Positions 51,971-60,125 of a stretch of DNA of 64,000 nt are shown one piece after another. Each line of letters begins with the position of its first letter. The stretch's first letter is position 1. Made by a program: the position numbers and the translations under genes. The notes under the pieces are model-generated. The model was not told the origin of the DNA, did not search any database, and saw only the letters and a program-made list of their open reading frames with translations. Source of the stretch: an uncultured Alphaproteobacteria bacterium (GTDB taxonomy: Bacteria > Pseudomonadota > Alphaproteobacteria > Rs-D84); the NCBI GenBank assembly GCA_934276735.1, contig CAKQTG010000002.1, forward strand, positions 366,938 through 430,937, read 5' to 3'.

Positions 51971-52913
51971 AAAAATACCCGTCGTTTTCGCCTTTGATGA
52001 TAATTATGCTCTGCCCGCCAGTGTGGCAATTCAATCCCTGATTGATTCCAAGGTGCCAACCACCGAATATGACGTCATTGTTTTACACGGGGGACTAAAA
52101 AAATCCACCATGCGGAAAATAGAACAAATATGTCCAATCAGATGGATTTTAGTTGACACGTCATGCCTGGACGATGCGCCAACGGGATGGAGTGGTATTG
52201 AAACATACTATCGTCTGCTGGTTGCAGATTTAATACCAGATTATGATAAAATAATATGGTCTGATGTTGATGTATTATTCTGTGCCGATTTAACAGATAT
52301 ATATAACGCGCCAATGGGCAATGCAGATTGGTCGGGGATCGCCGCTGAACGCGCCGATGAAAAGCATGGTATTCATCCACACTTCCCAGAAAACACAAAG
52401 CCATTTATTTATATGCCGGGATTTATGGTTATCAATGCGAAAAAGTGGCGTAAGGAAAATATGCGCGAACATTTCTTTGATATAATCAAGACGTTCGGCA
52501 CAAGGTTAAAATTCTTTGATTTAGATATACTGAATTTGGCCGCGAAAAAAATCAATGATGTGCCATTTGAATATTGTGTTCTGGAAAATATCTATGATGC
52601 CGATGACATAAAAACCGCCCCAGAATATCCATGGCTATCCCGTGTACATTCGTATAAACGCCTGGTGCAAGCGAAACAGAATCCCAAAATTATTCACTAT
52701 GCGGGTGGTTGGCCAAAAATCTGGTGGCGCACCCCCAACAAAATAAAACAAAATTATTGGGCATACCTGGTGCGGTCACCTTTTTATAATCGTGAATATT
52801 ATTTTCCAGGCTGGCGCACAAAATTAAAACGCATAATGTTCTGGCCAATAATAAAACTATGTCCGGTTAAATCGTGGCGTAAAAAATTAAAAAACAAAAT
52901 CAAAAACAAATAA
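51960..52913 (+). CDS. Glycosyltransferase, family 8
   Basis: 317 residues. VVFAFDDNYALPASVAIQSL and YRLLVADLIPDYDKIIWSDVDVLF (DxD) are GT8 features of LPS galactosyl/glucosyltransferases (LgtC, RfaJ). KIIHYAGGWPKIW matches the late His motif. The C-terminal tail WRKKLKNKIKNK is strongly basic, likely a membrane-surface anchor, and almost equals that of the next gene. Confidence 0.9.
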   Translation: MLNKKIPVVFAFDDNYALPASVAIQSLIDSKVPTTEYDVIVLHGGLKKSTMRKIEQICPIRWILVDTSCLDDAPTGWSGIETYYRLLVADLIPDYDKIIWSDVDVLFCADLTDIYNAPMGNADWSGIAAERADEKHGIHPHFPENTKPFIYMPGFMVINAKKWRKENMREHFFDIIKTFGTRLKFFDLDILNLAAKKINDVPFEYCVLENIYDADDIKTAPEYPWLSRVHSYKRLVQAKQNPKIIHYAGGWPKIWWRTPNKIKQNYWAYLVRSPFYNREYYFPGWRTKLKRIMFWPIIKLCPVKSWRKKLKNKIKNK

Positions 52914-52923
52914 GGCATCACAA

Positions 52924-53835
52924 ATGGCATGTAATATCATTATTACTCATCGTGGGAACCCAAAACATTTAAAATATGTCTTGGCCCAGGTGCATAAAAC
53001 AAATCCGAATGCGAACATTGTTTTAATGGGTGATAAATCAAATGATAAATACCCTTTTGTAACACATGCGTATCTTAGTGATTATTTTTCCGGCGCAAAT
53101 AATTTCGCAAATGTATATGTTCACAAAAATGCAACATCTGTGGAATACGAGCTGTTTTGTTATCAACGCTGGTTCTGTGTGTATGAATATATGGTAAAAA
53201 ATAATTTGGACGATGTATTTTCATTAGATTCTGATGTATTGGTATATGATAATCTGGCCGAACTGCATAATGTCGTTAAAGAATATGATTTCGCCGTCAG
53301 TGCAAAAAGTCTGACCCCAGAAAATCCAGGTTGGTGGATTGCCGGGCCACCAATTGGTTATTTTCATCGTGATACATTAAAAGAATTGTTAGACTTCTTT
53401 GTTGCGTCATATCAGGATAAAAAATATCTGAAATTATTTGATGAAAAAATGGCATGGCATAAATCACGAAACGAACCATATGGTGTATGTGACATGACCC
53501 AGATATTTTTATTTGTTCGCGAAAATGCAAACCGCTTGTTCAATTTTTCAACGCCTTTTATGGTAAACGGCGAATTAAACCGCATAGACGAAACTATCCT
53601 GGACACAACGGAATGCGTCGCCGATGGCGCACATAAAAAACTGGTATTTGAAAATGGGGCCGTATACGGATTTGACCGCGGCACTGGCCAGAAACTACGT
53701 TTTCCACTATTGCATTTCCAGGGATACAATCCGGTAAATGCAAAAGAATGGATTCCAGATTATTATACCGGCAAACGTTACAGATTTGGGTTATGGTGGC
53801 GTAAAAAATTAAAAAACAAAGTAAAAAAACACTAA
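52924..53835 (+). CDS. Glycosyltransferase-like protein, GT-A fold
   Basis: 303 residues. IIITHRGNPKHLKYVLAQVH, ANIVLMGDKSND and a DxD-type FSLDSDVLVYD indicate a sugar-nucleotide-dependent transferase related to GT8/GT77 groups. HFQGYNPVNAKEWIPDYY near the end probably closes the active site. The tail WRKKLKNKVKKH copies the preceding gene's tail. Last of the five-gene cluster, 10 bases after GT8. Confidence 0.7.
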   Translation: MACNIIITHRGNPKHLKYVLAQVHKTNPNANIVLMGDKSNDKYPFVTHAYLSDYFSGANNFANVYVHKNATSVEYELFCYQRWFCVYEYMVKNNLDDVFSLDSDVLVYDNLAELHNVVKEYDFAVSAKSLTPENPGWWIAGPPIGYFHRDTLKELLDFFVASYQDKKYLKLFDEKMAWHKSRNEPYGVCDMTQIFLFVRENANRLFNFSTPFMVNGELNRIDETILDTTECVADGAHKKLVFENGAVYGFDRGTGQKLRFPLLHFQGYNPVNAKEWIPDYYTGKRYRFGLWWRKKLKNKVKKH

Positions 53836-53839
53836 GTCA

Positions 53840-54481
53840 TCACAAACATTTAACCCGGGCGATGCGCAGGAATCCAAACAGGTCATAGCATTTGCGGTTA
53901 TTGCGTTTCTTGATACGCATCAGGGGCACCACACCGAACAGCCGATATCGCACAATATTGTCGCGTTCCTGCCATGATATAAACGGCGTGCGACGCCCCA
54001 AGCGCAGCGCGCCGTGGTGCCGATATGCAATCCGCGTGAACACGCGCAGGAACAGCAAATAATACGCCGTCACGCGACGATTATAATGATTTATTTGTGC
54101 CAGTAATGATTGGTTATATTCGGTATGCGACGCATTTGATGCGCACCAGACATCACCCAGTTTTTCTGTATCTAGTTTTGACATATTTGAACAAAACGCC
54201 GAAATATATTCATTTACATCACGGGGCGAAAACACAACCGGCACCGCAGTTACCGAATCCAAAATATCGCGGGCGAAATCAACAATATGCGGAATCATTA
54301 TTTCGGCCAGGCGGTTACGTGCAACCTCGCGCAAATGCGGATTTTTCTGGTAAACAGGTGCGCCATTGATTAAATCGACAACGGGCCCTTCGGGTGACAT
54401 CAGGACAAATTCTATCAATGACGTAATACTGTCAATATCAGACGAAATCGGTGCCCAGGCAACATAATCTATGTCATAGCG
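53840..54481 (-). pseudogene. C-terminal part of HAD/glycan protein after an in-frame stop
   Basis: This frame continues that of the preceding ORF after the TAA at 54484-54482: RYDIDYVAWAPISSD, SLIEFVLMSPEGPVVDL, GAPVYQKNPHLREVARNRL, helical end. Homologous full-length proteins have this piece fused to the HAD part. No ribosome site or good start follows the stop, so it is probably not translated unless by read-through. Confidence 0.7.
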
Positions 54482-55768
54482 TTAGGCGTTTTTAACGTTC
54501 CCCACGCTGTAGACCCCAAACACATTATCCCCCAGCGCGTGCCGCAACAGGCGTTGCGCCGAAAATGTTGCCGCCCCAGAATCAATAATCGCAATCGGCG
54601 ATTTAGTATCCAGGTGAAAATTCGCCAAATACTGTTTATATTCTGATAAATTTTTATCTGCACATGGACGCAATATATCCAGGTGTGATTTGATAAACGC
54701 ATCCTTGGCCGCGTATGAATCAAATGTCGCTGGGATTGGCGTGCCGGTGCCACGCAGAATATCCAACACAACATTTGCGTTATGTTCATCGCCCCAGGAC
54801 AGCAAACATTTCGCATGTAACATACGCTGGGCATAAACATAATGCGCACGTGCGGTGGAATTGCCCGTCAACAGCATATTCGCAATTTTATGCATAACAA
54901 AACCATCACGTGCGATAAACAGCAAATCGTGCGCACCACGCGCCAGTGCCGTATCCACAGAAAAACGGGTTAAACCATATGCAATTGGCCCACCAATGCA
55001 ATACGCAAAATCAGCCCAATACAAATCACGATTGTTTAATAAATCATGTCGCGCCGACATCTTGTGCGCCATACGCATTAAAATCATACTGATTGTCAGT
55101 GAATCTGGATTCGCGCGATACAATTGGCAAAAGCGACGGTTTTGTGGTGCCGATAAAAATGTATCCGCCAAACTTGGCACATGCAACGCATCAATACCAC
55201 ACCGTTGCGCATTTTGAACATCAGACACCACGGAATCACCAATGTGCAAAACAACACCCGGGCGCAGTCCAGTATCCGCTAAAAATGTTTTAAACAAATT
55301 ACCCGTATACTTTGATCGGTTATGTTCGCCAGATATATACATCCAGTCCCATCCGTCATAACCGTTGTCGCGCAATATGCGCCCCAGGTCAGATGACGAC
55401 AAATACATATCAGATATTATCGCGATTTTCTTGCCCGATTGACGCGCGTAATTATACACATCAATCATACCAGGACGCGGACGCAAAATGCGTGATTCAA
55501 ATTCAACCTCGACCCCACGCATGTCGCGAAATGATGCATCAATATTTGCATATATCGCATCAAACGTGATATCTTCGCCACCACATGACCGGGCGCGATG
55601 TTCCGCCGCCATACGCGCGGTGGTAAAACCGGTGCGACCGGTATATTGTTCCATATGACGGATAAAGTGGTATGGATTCATATACGGACGCACCAACAAT
55701 GTGTCAAATATGTCAAACGATATACAATCGTGACAATCAATCAAAGATTTTATTTTGTCATTTATCAT
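54482..55768 (-). CDS. HAD-superfamily protein of surface-glycan loci, truncated by stop
   Basis: 428 residues. HAD motif I ISFDIFDTLLVRP, motif II-like IAIISDMYLSS, motif III/IV GVVLHIGDSVVSDVQNAQ, then a second domain beginning HDLLFIARDGFVMHKIA and ending AIIDSGAATFSAQRLLRHAL. Proteins of this two-domain type occur in polysaccharide clusters and may remove or transfer phosphate. The frame stays open beyond one TAA at 54482. ATG 55768 is used; no clear ribosome site is visible. Confidence 0.75.
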   Translation of the reverse strand: MINDKIKSLIDCHDCISFDIFDTLLVRPYMNPYHFIRHMEQYTGRTGFTTARMAAEHRARSCGGEDITFDAIYANIDASFRDMRGVEVEFESRILRPRPGMIDVYNYARQSGKKIAIISDMYLSSSDLGRILRDNGYDGWDWMYISGEHNRSKYTGNLFKTFLADTGLRPGVVLHIGDSVVSDVQNAQRCGIDALHVPSLADTFLSAPQNRRFCQLYRANPDSLTISMILMRMAHKMSARHDLLNNRDLYWADFAYCIGGPIAYGLTRFSVDTALARGAHDLLFIARDGFVMHKIANMLLTGNSTARAHYVYAQRMLHAKCLLSWGDEHNANVVLDILRGTGTPIPATFDSYAAKDAFIKSHLDILRPCADKNLSEYKQYLANFHLDTKSPIAIIDSGAATFSAQRLLRHALGDNVFGVYSVGNVKNA

Positions 55769-55804
55769 GCTGATAATAATAACAAGGCGATAGCCAAAAC
55801 ACAA

Positions 55805-56245
55805 CTAAATAGTGGCCGTTTTATATGGTATAAACATCACCATTTGGTATTCTGACGTTGCCCTATTTTTCAGGCACTGGCCCGCAAAGACGGGTGCCCA
55901 CACCGTTGTATAATTACAGGACAAAACATATTCCGCCATGATAACAGTATTAAAATCAGATTCTACCCAATCCATGGCACGGGTATTACCGCGACAAAAC
56001 AAAATCCCGTTTGACGGGATTGTTATCTGAGATGCAGATGTATAATCTGTGCGTGCGTCAAAGTCCAGTTGTGGCGTGGCCGCACCAATATCAGCCTGGC
56101 GGGCCAGCATTGTGCCGCCCGGGGTTTCGCCATCGTGCACGCGCAGGGTTTTATTGGTTAAATCAACCGTTATCTCGCCCGGGGCACCGGTAAATACTTT
56201 ATGTTGGTCGGCGGTGCCGCGTCTGAATTGAATTTGTCGTGACAT
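55805..56245 (-). CDS. Phage-tail-fibre-like protein with Mtd N-terminal-type domain
   Basis: 146 residues. IQFRRGTADQHKVFTGAPGE, then ITVDLTNKTLRVHDGETPGG is the short repeat found at the start of phage major-tropism-determinant and tail-fibre proteins. The remaining 100 residues (IPSNGILFCRGN, VIMAEYVLSCNYT) are not recognised. ATG 56245 follows AAAGGATAAC. Not next to other phage genes, so it may be domesticated. Confidence 0.7.
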   Translation of the reverse strand: MSRQIQFRRGTADQHKVFTGAPGEITVDLTNKTLRVHDGETPGGTMLARQADIGAATPQLDFDARTDYTSASQITIPSNGILFCRGNTRAMDWVESDFNTVIMAEYVLSCNYTTVWAPVFAGQCLKNRATSEYQMVMFIPYKTATI

Positions 56246-56279
56246 TGTTATCCTTTTGTTTAGTTTGAAGTAAATTTGT

Positions 56280-56309
56280 AAAAAAACACCGACGCGTAAC
56301 GCGTCGGTG
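56280..56309 (-). terminator. Terminator of the lytic transglycosylase transcript
   Basis: CACCGACGCG-TTA-CGCGTCGGTG ten-base stem with a T run on the minus strand, 35 bases after the transglycosylase stop. Confidence 0.9.
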
Positions 56310-56343
56310 AATGCGTGCATTATATCACAAATCCCGTAAGAAA

Positions 56344-57462
56344 TCAATCACGCAGTTGGTCGGACAATTCACTGATTGCGATTGCATACCAATTAGAATT
56401 ATTCCACCGCTTTATCCGATAGAAATTTGGATACGTCAAATACGCCGTTATCATCGGCATTGGTGCGACATCAGTATCAACTGCATTTGGGTCGGTTGGC
56501 GCGATTGCCGCGTTCATACGCGCATTTTGAACCGCCAGCGTGTCTGCAACCAATCCTGCGGTCATTGCCGACGATGGCAGGGCCGTGCCATCTGGGTTTA
56601 TCACGCCCATCGCCGCCCAGGCGTCCAGTGTTTTTTTCGTTTTACCGTCCAACAGCGACACATCAAAATCCGCCGGCAATACGACACGACGCGCAATGCG
56701 TTCGTTCGGATTCCACCCCAGTTTATTCAGGTAATTTCCAGCCGACATCATTGCGTCACCAACACTGCCGCTGATATCTATTTTACCATCGCCATTGCCA
56801 TCAACGCCATATTGTGCCAGTGTTGTTGGTATAAACTGGAAATGTCCCATTGCGCCGGCCCAACTGCCCCCAAATGACGAAACATCGTCGCCGTTTTTAT
56901 CGGCAATTTTCATCAGTGCCAACAACTGGTTTGTAAAGAACGTTTGACGACGTCCCTCGTATATCAATGTGACAAATGCGTCACGCAACGGGTGGTCGGC
57001 CATACGCGCACCATAGTTTGATTCCATACCCCAAAATGCCAAAATAACGTGCGGCTGGACGCCATAGGTCTGTTCTACGCGGTGTAACAACGTCGGATAA
57101 CGATGTGCCATTTTATGCCCCATTGCAACGCGCGATGGTGCAACGGTGCGTGCCAAGTATCCGTCCATCGTCAGTTTAAATTCAGACTGATTCTGGTCGC
57201 GCTTTACAATATTTGGAATAAATGCCGGATTTTTCAGCGTTGCGTCAATCGTTGCGCGTGATATATTTTGTGCCGCCGCACGCGTGCGAATATCGTCCAG
57301 CACAGATTCCCAGCGCACCATATCAAATGCGCCACGGTCGGCAACCACAGGCGCCACGTCTGGCGCAATGGCGACAACATATTCGGTCGGCGCGGCCACC
57401 GCACGCGACATACACAACAGCCCCACGCACGCCACGCATGCGAAAAGTCTTGTTTGGGTCAT
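56344..57462 (-). CDS. Lytic murein transglycosylase, MltB type
   Basis: 372 residues. Signal peptide (FACVACVGLLCMSRAVAA, no lipobox at the usual place) then SLT_2 domain: VILAFWGMESNYGARM with the catalytic Glu, GRRQTFFTNQLLALMKI, SSFGGSWAGAMGHFQFIPTT. It cuts the peptidoglycan glycan strand forming anhydro-muropeptides in the periplasm. It is 18 bases from the upstream barrel gene, probably one transcript. Confidence 0.9.
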   Translation of the reverse strand: MTQTRLFACVACVGLLCMSRAVAAPTEYVVAIAPDVAPVVADRGAFDMVRWESVLDDIRTRAAAQNISRATIDATLKNPAFIPNIVKRDQNQSEFKLTMDGYLARTVAPSRVAMGHKMAHRYPTLLHRVEQTYGVQPHVILAFWGMESNYGARMADHPLRDAFVTLIYEGRRQTFFTNQLLALMKIADKNGDDVSSFGGSWAGAMGHFQFIPTTLAQYGVDGNGDGKIDISGSVGDAMMSAGNYLNKLGWNPNERIARRVVLPADFDVSLLDGKTKKTLDAWAAMGVINPDGTALPSSAMTAGLVADTLAVQNARMNAAIAPTDPNAVDTDVAPMPMITAYLTYPNFYRIKRWNNSNWYAIAISELSDQLRD

Positions 57463-57480
57463 ATCTGTTTCCCCTTTGTA

Positions 57481-58956
57481 TTAAAATGCGTATTTCAGCC
57501 CCAGATGCAGTCCAAATGATTGCCATGTGGCATGCTTTAACTGGTCACTGATTTTTTCAGTATGTGCCGCAATCGTTTCGATTATCGGATTACCATTATC
57601 ATCTAAAACATATTGCCCATTTTCTATTTTGAATTGGGAATATTCGGCGATATACAATTCACCACCAATCTTGCCAACATAGAAGTAATTCGTATCGGCA
57701 CGCAAAACCAACTGCAAACGATCAGACACGCGCATATTGTATTCCATTTCGGCCTGGTATGAATATGCACCGTTGGACCCTTCGTCCAGGAAACTGGGGT
57801 TCTGTTGCCAATCTGTGCGGTTTGGCCAAATTCCTTCGGACGAATATTTCGGCAATCCAAATTGGACATAAAAGCGCAATTTGTCCGACAGTGTCATTTG
57901 CTTTTCCACTTCCATTCCGATATAAAACCCGGACCAGGTTGTGTTGTATTCGTGGGTTTTGCCCTCTACTACAATCGGGCCATCACCGCCGATGATAACG
58001 CACTCGCCACTGCCCACGCCCCACGGCACCGTGCCCCATGACGCATCATAATCAATCGTCGGCAACGATGTCCCCAGCGAGAATATTGTCCCGTTCGATG
58101 ATGCCGGCACAACCTTTAAATCTTCGGGCGACATACATACCTGGTACCAATCGTCTGAAACCTCGGTCCCGATGGGCACAGAATAATAATTACCGGCCGC
58201 ATCACCATATACATACGCCCCCTTGTCCGTCATCAACGGCAAATACACGCCCGGGTTCGGGTAATAGTGATTGGACATTTCCAGATTATGCTTGAATATT
58301 TCATATCCAAATGATGGTGACAATTTCCATCCACCGATATCCCACACGTGGTGCGCACCAACACCAAAACGGAAATGATTCGTGCGCCCAGATTCGTCCC
58401 CGACAGAAATGGTAAATATCCCCTCGGTCGGTTTGGATTCATCAAATGGTTTCAGGTCATAATCCATGGACAGTCCGCCCGACGCCATACGACCGTATGT
58501 ATATTCGGCAAACGCAAACATATCAAAATTGCGCAGGCTGAAATTATGCTGGGCTGTGACGCCAACCTCGTTAAAAACCATATCGTCCCATTGCAAAATG
58601 GAATTGACCCCGGTTTCAAATTCAAAGTTTGCAAAACGACGCGCGTATGTTGGCGCAATCGTCGTCTTGGCCGTATCCGCCCCAGAAATTCCGTTTGCCG
58701 TCATTGTGCCAGAATACGTTGGCTGGGCCACCGTTTGACGCGGAACCTGATATGAATAAGACCGACTGCCCACAATCTGTTTATTGCCAGATTGTCCGAC
58801 ATATTTCGTGTAACCCTGGGCCTGGTATTGGGAATAGCCAGCCTGGTTCGCATTAGTTTGTGATGTTTGATAATACGACGGCACGCCCTCGTTCGCAGCG
58901 AACGCCGCGACAGACGCAAAAACGCCGGTAAAAAAGGTTATTATTCCTGTCTTCAT
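57481..58956 (-). CDS. Outer-membrane beta-barrel protein with Gln/Tyr-rich linker
   Basis: 491 residues. Signal peptide MKTGIITFFTGVFASVAAFA, then about 80 residues of Tyr, Gln, Ser, Asn repeats (YQTSQTNANQAGYSQYQAQG), then a barrel of 12 or more strands (FDMFAFAEYTYGRMASGGL, LRFYVQFGLPKY) with terminal LHLGLKYAF. Same plan as the barrel at 35711-36844. Two Cys (QVCMSPED, GECVIIGG) could bond in a loop. Function unknown. Confidence 0.75.
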   Translation of the reverse strand: MKTGIITFFTGVFASVAAFAANEGVPSYYQTSQTNANQAGYSQYQAQGYTKYVGQSGNKQIVGSRSYSYQVPRQTVAQPTYSGTMTANGISGADTAKTTIAPTYARRFANFEFETGVNSILQWDDMVFNEVGVTAQHNFSLRNFDMFAFAEYTYGRMASGGLSMDYDLKPFDESKPTEGIFTISVGDESGRTNHFRFGVGAHHVWDIGGWKLSPSFGYEIFKHNLEMSNHYYPNPGVYLPLMTDKGAYVYGDAAGNYYSVPIGTEVSDDWYQVCMSPEDLKVVPASSNGTIFSLGTSLPTIDYDASWGTVPWGVGSGECVIIGGDGPIVVEGKTHEYNTTWSGFYIGMEVEKQMTLSDKLRFYVQFGLPKYSSEGIWPNRTDWQQNPSFLDEGSNGAYSYQAEMEYNMRVSDRLQLVLRADTNYFYVGKIGGELYIAEYSQFKIENGQYVLDDNGNPIIETIAAHTEKISDQLKHATWQSFGLHLGLKYAF

Positions 58957-59045
58957 TTCTTTTTCTTGGGATTATTATATCATAAAAACAGCCCCTGCAA
59001 AAGTGATTTCATTTATCACTTGCGCCGATTTTATACCGCGATACA

Positions 59046-60125
59046 ATGCGTCATATGGAAATGCCGCACAACATATATATTCATACGCCTTTCTGCATGT
59101 CAAAGTGCAAATATTGCGCATTTTTTTCGGCTGCGTGCAATGCGCCCGATTGGGACGGATTTGCTGACGGCATCGTGCGCGAAATTAAATTCTGGGGCGC
59201 ACGTCTGGGGCGCGTTGCGGTGCCAACTGTATTTTTTGGTGGTGGCACGCCGTCACTGATGCCAACGCGCGTGTTTGCACGAATTATGAACGCGTTGCGC
59301 AACAATTTTAACATTGCCCCAAACCCAGAAATCACATTGGAATCAAATCCAAAAACACTGGACGCGACGCGGTTGCGTGAATTTATGGACGCCGGGGTAA
59401 ATCGCCTGTCGGTGGGGGTGCAACGCCTGGATAACCCAGAACTGGAATTCTTGGGGCGGCGGCACAGCGTGCGCGACGCGTTGGAATTGTTGGGCGCGGC
59501 GATGGGGGGCGGCCTGCGCGTAAATGCAGATTTTATATATGGAATCCCGGGGGATAATGCGGACACCGTCGCACAAATGTGTCGGGATATAAATGCGTTG
59601 GGTTTGAACCACGTATCAATGTATGAATTGACCATTGAAAAAAACACACCGTTTGGCAAAATGAATTTAGCGATGCCATCAAACGACGCGATGGCCGATA
59701 TGTATTGCGCAATCGCAGGGACGCTGGCCCTGCCCCGGTACGAGGTTTCAAATTATGCCACCCCCGGTAACGAATGCATTCACAACCAGAACGTGTGGGA
59801 CGGCGACGCCTATGTCGGCATTGGTCGTGGTGCGGCTGGGCGGCCATACATTGACGGCACCTGGTATGAACAGCGTGGTGGCGACGATATACAAATGCAA
59901 CCACTGACGCCAGCTGCGCGCGCCACAGAAAAAATTATAACAGGTCTGCGCACCGTGCGTGGTGTGCGTAAATCCGATGACGTTATGCGCGTAATAAACA
60001 CAGACTGGCTGCGCGCAAATCCAGAACTGATTTGTGATAACAATGACCGAATTTGCGTCACGGAAAAAGGTATGTTGATTTTAGATGATTTGTTGCTAGA
60101 CTTGTGCAACTGGGACGGGAAATGA
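59046..60125 (+). CDS. hemW: HemW-like radical SAM protein
   Basis: 359 residues. Radical SAM cysteines C17, C21, C24 in HTPFCMSKCKYCAFF, then FFGGGTPSLMP, ESNPKTLD, GVQRLDNPELEFLGRRHS, DFIYGIPGDNADT. It lacks the extra Cys of oxygen-independent coproporphyrinogen dehydrogenase HemN, and fits HemW, a haem-binding chaperone. Three possible ATG starts exist within 20 bases without a clear ribosome site. Overlaps the M13 peptidase start by ATGA. Confidence 0.87.
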   Translation: MRHMEMPHNIYIHTPFCMSKCKYCAFFSAACNAPDWDGFADGIVREIKFWGARLGRVAVPTVFFGGGTPSLMPTRVFARIMNALRNNFNIAPNPEITLESNPKTLDATRLREFMDAGVNRLSVGVQRLDNPELEFLGRRHSVRDALELLGAAMGGGLRVNADFIYGIPGDNADTVAQMCRDINALGLNHVSMYELTIEKNTPFGKMNLAMPSNDAMADMYCAIAGTLALPRYEVSNYATPGNECIHNQNVWDGDAYVGIGRGAAGRPYIDGTWYEQRGGDDIQMQPLTPAARATEKIITGLRTVRGVRKSDDVMRVINTDWLRANPELICDNNDRICVTEKGMLILDDLLLDLCNWDGK

